DNA of 64,000 bases from Sarcocystis neurona. Its lineage: Eukaryota > Apicomplexa > Conoidasida > Eucoccidiorida > Sarcocystidae. The notes beneath the pieces were generated by a model. The model did not search any database, had not been told where the DNA came from, and was given only the letters and a program-made list of their open reading frames with translations. Positions within the stretch are counted from its first letter, which is position 1; the number at the start of each line of letters is the position of its first letter. Location of the stretch: contig KL647331.1 in the NCBI GenBank assembly GCA_000727475.1, positions 207,591 to 271,590 on the forward strand, written 5' to 3'. This document shows, in pieces, positions 10,101 through 22,427 of the stretch. The position numbers and the translations under genes are program-made.

Positions 10101-12540
10101 CCCGGCCTTTGTGCTTGCCTAGCGCTTTCACTGTGCTAAGCCGCTTGTGTGGGCTGTAGGAATGCAGTGCACCAGTACGTGGACACACAGTCGCTGGAAA
10201 GTAAAATTGGTGTAGACACACGTACGTATTTCTGAGGCTACTCTATCTACGCGATCCCCTGGGGACTGTCGTAGTAGACTTTTTGTACACCAAGCGGTGC
10301 CCTTGAGTACCAGCGTGTTGCTGAACCCTCTTCTCCGTACTATACACGTGACGTTCTGACACGTTCCGCCCACACGTCAAGTTTGCTAAAAATGGTGTGA
10401 CTGCATATATCGGCCAGTTCCGTGAGGTAGTGCAAGAAACCTAAGAAAGAGCCTCTAAGAGATGTGCATGTGGCGAAGAATTCAGATGTCACCTCAGCTT
10501 TCATGATACAACCAGCGCTGGAGATGACTTTTTACCTAGGAGGTCAATTGCAGCGTCTCAAGTGTCCTGTGAAGCTCTTCTTGCTTGCCGCATTGCAACT
10601 GATTGTGTCGTACTTTGCGGTACGTTGGCGGGCTCATGGGCGGAACACCGTTGTTTCCTAACAATGTGGTGTTCTGAAACGGACGCAATGACCGTTATGA
10701 TTCCTTCGACTGTAGGAGCGGGTAGGTTCTGTGGAAAGGCTGGTCGTCGGGCCACGCATGGGAGCGCCTCATAAAAAAGACTGGCTTACATGTTGTAATA
10801 TGTGCAGAGCTAAAAGATCGCCACGCATCGTCTGAGTAACTATCTTGTCGCAGGCGTGTGAGGGCCTAGAGGAGCTACGTATATCACAAGGCGACCCGCT
10901 GACTCATCCGCTGCAGTTAGCGCTTAGTGCTTCCGTCTTCTCTAGAGTTCCTGTCGCCACCGGTCACGTTTGGATTGCATACGCACAGCCCCGATGCAAC
11001 AATTTACGCCATTCCGACAGGTTGTCGTATGCGCCGTGCACTACAAGCTAGAGTATCTCCTGGTGCGCCTATCAAAACGTGGGGGCACCACTAATTAAGG
11101 AACTACTAGGAAACCATGATTTTCACCGTCTGCGCAGACATTTTCAAGAAAAAGTTTTTGCGAACGCGGAGCGTGTTGTGAGCAACTGTCGCGGAAGCGG
11201 CTGACATCAAAGCTGGAGCAGTGGCGTCTGCACACGCAGCACGGGTGGAAAACACGCTCAAACGCCTTTGCTCCTCCTGGAGAGTTCCTTCTTCAATAAA
11301 AGGCAGTTCCCGTCTGCGCCGCTGTCCGAACTTAACGACGTCTAATACCTTTTTGCCCAGAAACTCTGATGTTTATTGCCTTCCCATGGCTTCCAACCTC
11401 ACCGCAACTCGTCCTCTTGCCGCTACTACCTATTTAGTGTAGAGGTAACACATTTGTTCGCTGACACGTCAAAACTTCGGCCGGACTTGTGTGTGCCTCC
11501 TAAGCACTTAATCGTCTATTCGGAGATGAGGCGATCATGCGTGATACTGTCATAAGCCGGCGGTAGATACCTCCTAGGGAACCCGACCTATGAGAGACAC
11601 GGCTGCCACTGTAGGGGAAACAGAGATGCAGTGCGGCACTGCGTGCCCCACTGTCGAAAGTGTCACCTTGATGAGTCAGTCAGGGCAAGAGAATAAAGTA
11701 AAAGTGCTCCTCTGTACACTACGTCCGGGTTCGTACACAATGTCAGTTGTGATACACATTCCTGAGTGCTGCTCGTGAAATTGTATCCTTGTTTTGAAAA
11801 ACAGTGCAGAGTAGTGCAGTCGCACCTCTGTGTGAGGCAGAGGTGAACTGGGGCCCTCGTAGTGAAGCGGACAACAATTGGCGACAGCCGCAGACGTTCT
11901 TCCCGGTGTGAGTACCTCGCCGGAGGCACGTCTGTTCCTACAAGCCGGACGGCAGACACTGAAAAATTTACTGGTTACGTGCACTGGAGTGAATGTTACT
12001 CCGCAGCGGACGCACGGTTGCACCTTGACAGCTCATTCTCAACACTTGCCGCACTGCGTTTTCAAGGCGTGGGCCCGTCGCACAAACATGGCATCGAGTC
12101 AAAACGGCACATTTGGACGCTGCTGCAGGGGACTCAGGAAGTGAGTTGTGCCAGATTTTTCCCAAATATGTGAGTCGCTTCACTGGATCCGTGTACACGT
12201 ATTTAAAGGCCACCAGTGCCGGTCGGGAGAAGAAGTAAAGCCCAACTTACTATCTGGGGCTGTCACTCTGCTAACCAGCTGTGGATGAACGTGCCAGTTG
12301 TCGCTCGGCTTGCAGTGGTGGACACGCTGTGGAGATAAGAAACGACCAGAAAAAGGTCATCAAGCAACATGCCAGAACGGTTCGCTGGTAGAGATAATTT
12401 CACACTGTAGGCACGTGAAGATTGCGGTTGTCCCGAACCCACGTGTCGATTCAAAACAACGCGTGTACAATAGACAGTGTGAGCAATCGTCCACCTATGG
12501 CGCGGAATGAATGGTAGCGTTCCGTCTTGCGTGGGCGACA
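7169..12540. other. no supported gene
   Basis: Open frames here reach at most about 115 codons and overlap on both strands as expected by chance. I found no conserved motif, no convincing exon chain and no RNA gene. Coding exons shorter than about 100 bp could be missed. Confidence 0.3.
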
Positions 12541-12567
12541 TGTACCGGTGGAGATCACGGGTTTCAG

Positions 12568-13200
12568 CGTGTGAACCCGGACGCGTGCCGGTTCGCAGAC
12601 AGTGAGTGAAACGTCGGAATGCAGTGTGCCACTAACATTCTCACCCACAAGTCTAAAAACGCAGTTGAGGCAAAAGTGTTGTCCGACCATCGTAGCGTGT
12701 GAGCCCGGAGACGAGCCGGTTCGCAGACAGTGAGTGAAACGTCGGACTGCAGTGTGCCACTAACATTCTCACCCACAAGTCTAAAAACGCAGTTGAGGCA
12801 AAAGTGTTGTTCGACCGTCGTAGCATGTGAGCCCGGATGCGAGCCGATTCGCAGACAGTGAGTGAAACGTCGGATTGCCGTCTGCCACTAACATTGTCAC
12901 TCAGGGTAAAAACGCAGTCGAGGCAAAAGTGTTGTCCGACCATCGTAGCGTGTGAGCCCGGAGACGAGCCGGTTCGCAGACAGTGAGTGAAACGTCGGAC
13001 TGCAGTGTGCCACTAACATTCTCACCCACAAGTCTAAAAACGCAGTTGAGGCAAAAGTGTTGTCCGACCATCGTAGCGTGTGAGCCCGGAGACGAGACGG
13101 TTCGCAGGCAGTGATTGAAAAGTCGGATTGGAATGTGCCCCTATTATTGTTACCCGAGTGACAAGTGTAAAAACGCAGTTCAGACAAAAGTGTTGTCTGC
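12568..13200. repeat. minisatellite, five copies of about 128 bp
   Basis: Units begin at 12568, 12696, 12824, 12949 and 13077 (lengths 128, 128, 125, 128 and about 124). The shared core runs from C(G/A)TGTGA(A/G)CCCGGA through GTTCGCAGACAGTGAGTGAAACGTCGG to GAGGCAAAAGTGTTGT(C/T)CGACC. Copies 2 and 4 are nearly identical; copies 1, 3 and 5 are more diverged, and copy 5 decays toward its end. Open minus-strand frames across it rotate from copy to copy because 128 is not a multiple of three, so they are by-products of the repeat. Confidence 0.95.
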
Positions 13201-14080
13201 ACCTAAAGCTCTGGAAGACTAGAGGTTCTCCAGCTGCTTTAGGAGTGTGTAGTGTCTTCGCGCATTTAGCAGCCGATCTACACCTCACGGAAGTCGTGAC
13301 CGTATTTTTGCTGTTCAATGCCGTTTTCTGTTCATTTACAACTTGGGAGAACAAGAAGCATAGTCACCCGGTAGCGAGACAACTTTGCTCGCAAGCAGTC
13401 TGGAGCTTGCCTTCCTTGGTCCAAGGAGGCACACGGTCACCTGTTCCCTGGCGGCACACCTAACAAAAGCTATCACGCTAAAACGGGGGGTTAAAGCAGC
13501 TTTTTTCAAACGTTCAATATGAAGAACACATAGCTGTCCTTTTATCTGTACACAGCTTGTAGACTAACCAAATCGATCGTGTTGTACTATAATTGTAGCG
13601 ACCCTAAGCACAGTTTTGCCGCTGTGCGCTTACAGTGCTGCACGTCCCCCCTGCCCTTGTGCAGCTAGAATGCCGCACGTTATCAAACATTCTGACATGA
13701 TGAACGACTTGCTGTTTTCCCTACCAGGATGCGTTTACATCCTCTTGCCCAGGGCGTAAGTTCTGGACGACGCAGACAGACAGTGTTCCTGCTCCCTCTA
13801 CGGAGTTGCTCTTTTCTTTGCACAGAGTGTGCATATGGTTAAGGGAGGGGTTGGTAGACACCGACCCAACTATGTGGAAAATACTTCCCTGGATATTCTA
13901 GAGGATTGACAGCGGTTTCTTGTGCAAGCTGCGTTGGTATAACACAAACACTGTCGTTACGACACATCCGTTGTCAGCCACACTGGTCTTGGTCAGCCCG
14001 CGTCTGAATGCTTTGGCGAAATCGCTTGGTAGTTGTGTGGATTGCCATGAGCGCCACTTTGCCAGGTGATTGTTTGATTG

Positions 14081-14225
14081 CATACACATATATGTGTATG
14101 CAAGGGTATATATATGTATATATATGTATATATGTGCGTCACCTGAATGTGTGTAAATGCGTATGTATAATATATGTGTACACATATGTATATGCAGACA
14201 TATACACATACACCCATACATTTGT
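14081..14225. repeat. TA/CA-rich low-complexity tract
   Basis: Alternating ATATGT/ATACAC-type sequence runs through the interval, including TATATATGTATATATATG near 14108. It is a degenerate TA microsatellite with palindromic potential. Two minus-strand frames over it (Tyr/Ile/His-rich) are low-complexity artefacts. Confidence 0.9.
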
Positions 14226-16576
14226 GCCGTGGTTTATCTGTATGTGTACTCGAGAGTATTTGTCTCAAGCAGAACCGTGTGCAGATGACGCTCGTACACA
14301 CTCGTGATCTACCGCCAGTGTCTACACCGAGTCGGGCTTGTGAATTGAGAATAGAGATTCGAAAATATGAAAGTGTCCTGCCGAAGCAAGCGGAGCAAGT
14401 AGGAAACCTCGACAAATCTTGCGCATAGTTTCACAACGAGCGACAGGGCAAGAATATAGACGAAGCGAGAGGCCAAGCGTCGGCCTGTACTGACTGGGTG
14501 GTTTTTCCTTACAAAGGCAGTCAGGGAAAGTAGAGAGCACGTCAGAAGGGGAAGGTGAGGTGCGCTAGTTCGATGGACACCGGAGATACTAACACTTGAC
14601 TAAGATGCGGAAAGGGTGACACAAAAAAAGCAGATGTGGCTAGCCGCTTGCGTTTCTGCCGAGCCGCGCTCCGTAGTTAGAGCGGACGGAGCCGCAAGGT
14701 GCACCGCAGAAAAGTGTCATGGACAAAAACTTTCAACTGAAGTCAGATAATGTACGCCACCTAGAGCACGTTCAACGAAATTCTAAAGCAGGAGAGCGAA
14801 CAATGGCGTCCGTTGACTGGCGCATTATTATTTCGCTCCTCGGTTTCTTTCTTTGTAGGTCTCCCGTAGACACCAAGGAGGTATCCTCGACGACGTGCTG
14901 GTGGTAGGCCGTGAGTGACATTTGCTAGTCGTATTCTGGAGGATGCGTGACCATGTTGACTCTGTATTTACTACAGGGTAGTTCTGGTGCGTTGACGTGT
15001 GACACATCCAGGATGAACACACCTTCAAGGATGGCTGTAACGCCAACGGATGGTTTTCTGTCAGTCTCGTGTATTCACTGTAAGTTCACATGCTTCGTGA
15101 GGTGAGTCGTCGAGAGCTCACAAAGGACTGAGATGGAAGGGTCCTGCACTCTCATATGGCATACACAGGGAGCGAAAGAGAAAGTAAGCGTACCTCGCCG
15201 CCTTGTTCGTGCTGTTCATCCTATATCAAGCTGGCCCTTCGTGCGGCTGTTGCTCCTTTCATTGTCCGAAGGCGGCGGTGCTGGGTGGAGAGCGCCTTCA
15301 AGGAAAAGTGCTGACGGAGTGGCTGCTCAAGTTCACCTGACGAAACGGTCAACTTGAGCATGTAATTCAACTTAGCAAAAAGCGGCGATTGAAGAAAAAT
15401 CTCAAGAGAAAGCGTGCTTCACTTCCATTGGTCGCTGCTGTCCCTTAACGCAGACAGCTTTGTGTGTGGCAGTACGCGGATCGTACTGCGGCCATTGCCG
15501 AATGGCACAGCCTGTTCGGCAATTGCCACGTCCGGAGGATAATATTCTTCGGCGTTTACCGCGTGGTCTCAACCACTAGCTAGGGGCCAGCAAGGGATAT
15601 AAACCTGTTCCTGCTTCAGGGGGCGACATTAGTGCCTGCTTAGAGTTGTAACGCTGCTGATTTAGAACGGAGTTATGCGCGAAACGCCGGGACTTTGTAA
15701 GATACCGAAATACGGCGCTCAAAGGCCCCCGCACCCCCCTACCAGACGTTCGTGCCTGCATCTGGACAAATAGTCACCTTTCCCTGTCACTGATGTCAAA
15801 TCCTTGACCGGTGTCGTATTGCTTGCGCAGTGGCGGACGACTGAAGCACAATGACTTTTCCACGGATATCGAGTGCCACGTACCCTGCAGCAACGCGAGA
15901 ACATAAGAAGGAGCAGACGGTACCGCAGGAGAGTCTCCAGATCTGATGGTGGTAGTCGTCGCGCTTCTTCTCTCACGCTTGGTCATGCATCGCAGATGAC
16001 ACAACGCCACGATACACAGAGTTAGGCTGTTTACCGATGCTGAGCTATTGCAAGTTGCACATTACCAGTGACACCTGCACGGCACTGCAAAGCTGCATAA
16101 GAGTCCTGCCGAGAGACAGTAACTCTGACAGCAGCTATTACCACTCCGTGGTTGACAGATCTGGCAGGTACTCGTCAGACCACACCAGCCGTTGTTTTCC
16201 CAAACAATTGAAGGGAAAACCCGAAAAACAGTCCTCTTGCATTTTCCTCCACGTTGGTTGCTTATCGTATCGTGTTCTCTACCGGTACACCTGACAGTCT
16301 AAAGCTGAAGAGCGGTGTGGGACACCCCGTTTTAACACGGTCTTGAGCAAAAGAAAGAAGGCAGCGTTTCACTACTTGAGGCACTCTCCTTATGAAAGAG
16401 CCACTCTTGTACGGTAATTTCTGAACGGGCCTATAAGTGAAAAAACAAACTTGTCTACTAAAGATAAGACCCCGTAGATTTAACTTATTGCATGCCAGGT
16501 AGACAAAGGTCGGGGATACACAGTACGTGCATACGTGTGAACTTTATTCGCGCTTCAGCATCTGTCTCTCTCTGTA

Positions 16577-16596
16577 CATATATATATATATATATG
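16577..16596. repeat. (TA)n microsatellite
   Basis: A nearly pure AT dinucleotide run of about 20 bases, flanked by TCTCTCTCTG and GTGCATG. Confidence 0.9.
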
Positions 16597-19457
16597 TGCA
16601 TGTAACCCTTTACGCCCGAGCGTGAATTAGGGTAATGCCTTGCGTTCTGCTAGTCTTTCAAGTGATGAAATCGTCAAGTGGCGCCGCCGCCTTTTTTGAC
16701 TCCACACCTGCACGAGATTTTTGACTTTGTGAGTGATTCGACGCATTCATCGCCTTTCATATTCACAGGTGCTGGACTATGCTGGCGCTGCCATTGACTA
16801 GGCGTGGATTCGTGTGATTGTGAAATTTTCGCTGATTAATACCTTACTGGTGAGTAGCTAGCGTATGAGCTGCTCCGAAGAGTTCCTCAGCTGTGGATTC
16901 AACAGACCTGAGACTGCAACTTGCGAGCGCGTGTAGTCACCACCAGAGAATCTAATTTGCCTTACACGGGACGCAAGGTTCCACAGGTCTTCAGTTGACC
17001 CACGGGGACAGGCCCGCGAATCTCCTCATGTCTCCAAGAAATCTTATTTACATCTTGACGCAGTCCCAGGCGGTAAGCGTGACATTACATCAGATTAGGA
17101 CAGTAGGGCTCCCTGCAGACACTTGACAGAAAACAACACACAAGGAAAAAGAGTTACGTTGTTGAACAAAGCTTACCCGATGAACGGGGGCAGGCGGCTG
17201 TCACAGGGAAGGCATCTTGCTTTGAACTGCATGCTTTTGAACGTAAGCTTGGTGTCTACCTGCGAGCCTTTCTCCTAGTGAGGACTGCCAGCGAAGCTCA
17301 ATCTTCCACACATTTCTGCGTGACGAGCTTTACGGCGAAGCGCTCGGCAGCACTGCAGCTTGACACGGGGTATCTGCGTTTGCTACCAGCTCAGCTAGCG
17401 GGGCGCGTTTCCCTTTTTTCTACTCTGCTTGCCGGGACACAATTGTGATGCTGTCGCGTAGATATACCTGACAGACACGTCGAGCTAGTGACACGGCGTG
17501 GAACAACCAGGCGCGTATTCATTGTAGCTACTACTGAAGTTTAGCATGGCACCTTCACGTCAGAGATGTGCGTGAAGGCTGTATTCGTGCGCCAGTATTG
17601 ACGTGCGCTCTTTTTTGCTTCATCGAACACTGCAGAGGACCAATTCAGCTGAACGTGGCCGCACTGACGCTTCAGACTGTAAGAACCGTTTCTTAAGCCA
17701 AGCACATTCCGCGCCACGTTTCCCGCGTGGCGTTGTCTTTGGTGACCTACGCCAGAAATATTCAGGTGCCTCGCGAGCTCGCATACTGTTCGGCAAAGGA
17801 TAAGTAGACACAGAGGATATATACGCGAGAAGTCGTGCACACCGGCCCGCAGCTCACCTACCCACCTGCAGTGTTCGATATATCACGACGACAGCATGTG
17901 TAACGCGCGACTGCCTCTGCCGGTGCGACCTGTCCATTGTCAAAGAACAACGTGGAATGTCTATGCCAACGCTCCTGATTTCCGCGTGTTAAGAAAGTGC
18001 CGTCTTTGCAGTCACAGTGTCGGGGACTGCCTGGGCGCACCCGTGGCCGCAGAAAAATTCCTGCCGCATTTCCGCCTGTGTGGTTGGTGTGCACTGCACA
18101 CGCACTGGTCCTGATCACTCACGTGCCCTGCACCTCTTCAAGTAAATACTTGCTTGTAGTATTCCTCCTGCGAAATACAACAAGCCTGCTCATTCGCGTG
18201 TGACGTGTAGCTGAACTTGTGGGCGCTCTACGTGAAGCCATCAGCAAAACAATTCTGGTTTTCAGCTTGTATGTTTCACCGCCGGAGCACAGCGCGTATA
18301 ACGGCGAGGAGACCTGGTCATTTCGGTACCTAAGTGTCACCCATTTTTTGAGCCACGCTCTTATTTCCAGAGCCACCAGCACCGAGACACGTGTGAAACC
18401 TCCGCGTGCGCCCTCACTCGACAATCCACAAACGTGTTGGTTCCGAACACACATAAAGTTGGTAGGTTTCCAGACACGAAAAAAACAGTACTAGTATTCT
18501 CCGTCAGCCGGCCTCCGTGCTGTGCCAAAGACATGCCCACTTGGAGGCGCATGTTTTGTACTAACGTACAAAGCGAAGGATTGCGAGTGTAGAAGGGTTC
18601 GGTGAACTAATGGCTGATAATCGTGTAGGGAAAGCAGGCACGTACGATCTTAGCCTCTCTAACGAAACGTTGTGCAGTCCATCTCGATTGGGCAAGTGCA
18701 AGACAGTTACTGCGGCACTTAACCTTACGCTTTGTGGTAGACTGGACATCTGCTGCGGTGCAGAACGTTGTAGCTGGAAGAAAGGTATGCGCGTGGCGCT
18801 GGAACCCTGCGATTGCTTGTGAGGAAGACAAAGTCGTGTTTCGTGCCCTTGTGAGAAAGACAAAGTTTGTGGTCCATGCAGAATAGGGGAACACTCGCGT
18901 CAGGCTGTCGGCGGGAGATCCAGATAATAACGACACTGAGTATCGGTTGGCTCGTTGTTCTGAAATTGCGTTATTCATAAGTATATTTTGGGGAGCCTTA
19001 TCTGCTAGCTGGACTACTGAAATACAGGACTGTACGCTCGACTTGTTTTTGTAATTGCGCTCATGGATTGATCCTAGCTGTTTTTGTAGGCTTGCGAGGA
19101 CTGAACGAAGGTCATCAAAAAATGCCAGGCGTGGCAGCCTGACTTATCCGTTCTGGTGCCCGACGTTTTTTTCTGACCCTATAAGCAATGATCTACGGAA
19201 CTTACACAGGCCCGATTGGTACTGCTCGGAACCACAAGAGTTTCCTCCTCTGAGGCTCGGCGTATATGAAGTTTGATTGTGCTGAACGTAAAAGATTGTA
19301 AGTGACGAGCGTACTGTGCCATATGAGTAAAGCGGCAGCAGTGTAGCCTCCCTGTGGCAGAAGTAGAGCATGACAAGCATTCAAGGTAAGACACAGTGTT
19401 TTCAGGCTGTCGCCTCCGCTAAAACTTGTATTACCTTGATCTTGCCTTGTTCATTAG

Positions 19458-19934
19458 GCATTGCATCTTGCGGTAATGCTTTGAGGACATCGACAGTTAT
19501 AAGCTCAGCACCTGAAAGGGCCCTGCAAGCACAGCCCTCTGCAGAAGCGTCTCAGAAGACGCGTTCCAGGCAGCACACGAGTTGCACCGACATAGAGGCC
19601 TACCTGGGCACTGTTTTACAGGCTCCTGTACAACCGCATCAAATGTTGAAAGCCAGCGGGAATGCACTCATCAGCTGTGTTCGTCTACCGCCTGTGGAAC
19701 CGCAGCGGAGTATCGAACATTCACGAGGCGTAGAAATCAGCTTTATGTTGCAAAGGAGTACCCAGAGCCGCGCGATCCTCAACGACTTTCAGGTGGTAGG
19801 CGCAGACACGTGGCCGCGAGTCATCGAAGGCAAGGACAGCCTACACCTCCTCATGGAGAAGCCTTGCACGGACCTGATGCATGCACCAGGCAACACCGAG
19901 TGGCTTCGGACGTTTCCCTTCGCACACCATCACG
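19458..19934 (+). CDS. candidate exon, 158 codons, unknown protein
   Basis: The segment lies between a pyrimidine-rich acceptor (CCTTGTTCATTAG) and a CACG|GTAGTT donor and is fully open, entering in phase 1 and leaving in phase 1. About 58% of codons begin with a purine and RNY codons are slightly enriched. No minus-strand frame of 60 codons or more overlaps it. Readable stretches include DIEAYLGTVLQAPV and GVEISFMLQRST. No domain is recognised. A second plus-strand frame (19582-19938) is also open, so the frame choice is not certain. Neighbouring exons were not found. Confidence 0.4.
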
Positions 19935-20409
19935 GTAGTTGTTTTAAACCTGCTTTTTTACAGTCGGTAAGCCACTGTACTGGGCTTGTCGCGCCACTCA
20001 GCCAATTCCCGTGCCGTCAGCCGGGCTGGTTTATTTAGTATTGCAGCCCGCCTTAATGTGCAAGGAACGGCGACTGCTCACAGGCCTCTCTCCCATGCAC
20101 TGAAGTAAGCTGTTTTCACGCAGAAGGAGTGACAGGTAAACATATCGCTCCTGAGTGCGACGATTAAACGTGTTTCACTGCGTCTCCGCACCATTTCTTT
20201 GCAATGGTGAACATTGTAATTCTTGCCATGCTTTTTTCCTTAGTTGAAAAAGCGTCACAATTCACCGTTTGCGGAAGCGAGCTTTGGTAGAGGCCAGAGG
20301 CGCAAACAGAACGCGTCGCAAGGAAATCCTTCGCGTAACTCAGCAGAGAGTCTCGAGACAGCGTCACACACTCCGTCAGAGACCTGTAGTATCAAAGGTG
20401 GAAGTACGA

Positions 20410-20463
20410 CCTTTTCACTTTGTGTCGTACTCTCTACCTTTTCACTTTGTGTCGTACTCTCTA
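20410..20463. repeat. 27-bp exact tandem duplication
   Basis: The 27-bp unit starting CCTTTTCACTTTG occurs at 20410-20436 and again at 20437-20463. Confidence 0.9.
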
Positions 20464-22371
20464 TTACAACTTCAATTATACTCGTATACCACGTATCGCA
20501 GACTTGCGTTAGGGCGCCTGGAGGGGTGGCAAAACAATGGTTGGAAAGCTTCTATTAAGATATATGCAATCGCAGAATCGATGCCCCTGGTTAGTCCCTG
20601 ATAGATGCCATTGTGCGAGCTTCACCGAAAGTTGCATTTCGTGCTTCAGCCAGTACGTAACGGCCGTTTCGCGTTTTGCCCCTGCCACCGCAGGAAGAAG
20701 GTTGTGCGTTCTGTCGTCAGACGTCTGCGCTGAGTGGCATATCATTTCTCCTCAGGTGGTGACACGAAATATTGCAACGGACTGCTACGGGGCGTGACGT
20801 CAGAGAGATCTTCAAATATGGCATACTGCCAACCTTTTCGTTGCACATTAGGGCTGTGGGTGCCGGAGACGCGGTAAAATGACACTTGAGGAGGAGGGAG
20901 GCGCTCGGAGGCGCTTTTGCAGGCCCACGCATATGTTCCTCCACAGGTGACACCGATCAGGCCTCTGTATTTAGGCAGAGAGACAGGCTAGTGGAACTAA
21001 GGCTTGCGTCCGTCGTCTGCACTGGGTCGAAAACGTAAGGTATACTATTCCTCCGCAAAAATACGGGTCGACACACGTACCCTTCGTAACCGTGTACTGA
21101 AGTTTGTAGGTATCTGCAAAGACTTGGGGTGTTTGCTCTACGGGGAGCGCGTAACCACGGACCTCTGAAATTACAGTCACACTGCTCTAACACCGGTTGC
21201 ATCTCCACGTACGGGTTTGGCGAACGGTGTAATGCAGTTAGTGAGAAAGGCTTGCTTCGCTGCTACCTGAAGGCAGGCGTCTATCAGCGCAGCAAGCAAA
21301 CAGGCAGGTTTCAAGTACACGTAGACGCTTGACGCACTTCAGTGTGATTTTACAGATCAAATAAGACGTGAGAGTGTATATCATATTCCAGACGACGACC
21401 AGCAGCGCCAGACTTCACGCTTTTGTCTATGTTCTCTGGTAGTCGCACATGTTTAACAAGATTGCTGATTTAATCCTTGACCACGGGTGCAGGTCGATCC
21501 GAAAGTAAGACCGTGGAATATCTCATTGACTAGGCAGGGTGTTACTGCTTTTTACAGGAGCGTAACTTTTACTCTGCCACCGACATTCAGCGCATGCGCC
21601 CTCACAGCAGTGGTCGGCTTGCGGGTGACTCCTTCAAGCGAGTGAGTGACAGCTTCAGCGTTTGAGGCAGCGATTGCCCACGTCGTGAGGTTTTCACTGC
21701 GCCCCGGCTTTTGACGTTAAGTCTCAGAAATACTTACTGCCTGCTATGAGCCACTGTCTAATTGAGCGTGCGTTTCTCTGCGGCTGTGGCGGACATCAGA
21801 AGGTAGTGCGAGATGAATGCTACCGTATCCGCTATATGTTTCACCTTTCAACGACGCATGGAACAGTGTGTTTGGGTGCGTGCACGTCTGCATCTTCTGC
21901 CCGCATCAGGGACACCAAAGAGTGAACGTCCCTGAGGTCCAGTCCTCGGATGGAGGCGGCTCGTGTACTCCGTGTGCATCAGTCCGTGAGCAGCGACATA
22001 GTGCGCATGGATGTGTAGGAGGGATGTAATGGAGACAGCTGCGTTTCCTCCTTGGAGACGCATCATGCGAGCATGCAGGCACTTTGTTAGCTGATCCAGC
22101 CTCGCTCGAACGGAGGCTTGGAGGACGTTTCCGCCCGCGCACCGCAAGGCGCGATCTGGTGGCAGCGCTCTAAACAGCCATCCCGAATGTATCGCTTGTG
22201 GTCAGACCCCGCACCTATAGAAAGCTTTGTGTGTTCCCCCTAACTTTCAGGCGGAGCTGGTCAAAAAGGTAAGTTGAAAGACCCCGGTCAGCGTGCCTGT
22301 GGCGGTCGGCGTCTTCCAGGAATGAAAACTCTGCACTGTAGCCGAGTTGTATGCTTTCCACTGCTGACAGG

Positions 22372-22427
22372 CGCTAGCAAAGTGCATTCAGTCTTACTTC
22401 GCTAGCAAAATGCATTCAGCCTTGCTT
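22372..22427. repeat. 28-bp imperfect tandem duplication
   Basis: CGCTAGCAAAGTGCATTCAG at 22372 recurs at 22400 with a few changes. The period is 28 bp. Confidence 0.85.

Larger units (their letters stand above)
13201..19457. other. no supported gene; two TA-rich tracts
   Basis: No frame with both splice context and coding bias was found. The interval contains the TA-rich tracts listed separately. Several short frames of 60-125 codons overlap on both strands and carry no recognisable protein content. Confidence 0.3.

Noticed and set aside
12568..13200. CRISPR-like array of direct repeats
   Set aside because: Units are about 128 bp and contiguous, with no unique spacers and no nearby cas-like genes. 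It is a minisatellite in a eukaryotic context.
13898..14415. Tyr/Ile/His-rich minus-strand ORFs of 107 and 140 codons
   Set aside because: They are translations of the TA/CA low-complexity tract.
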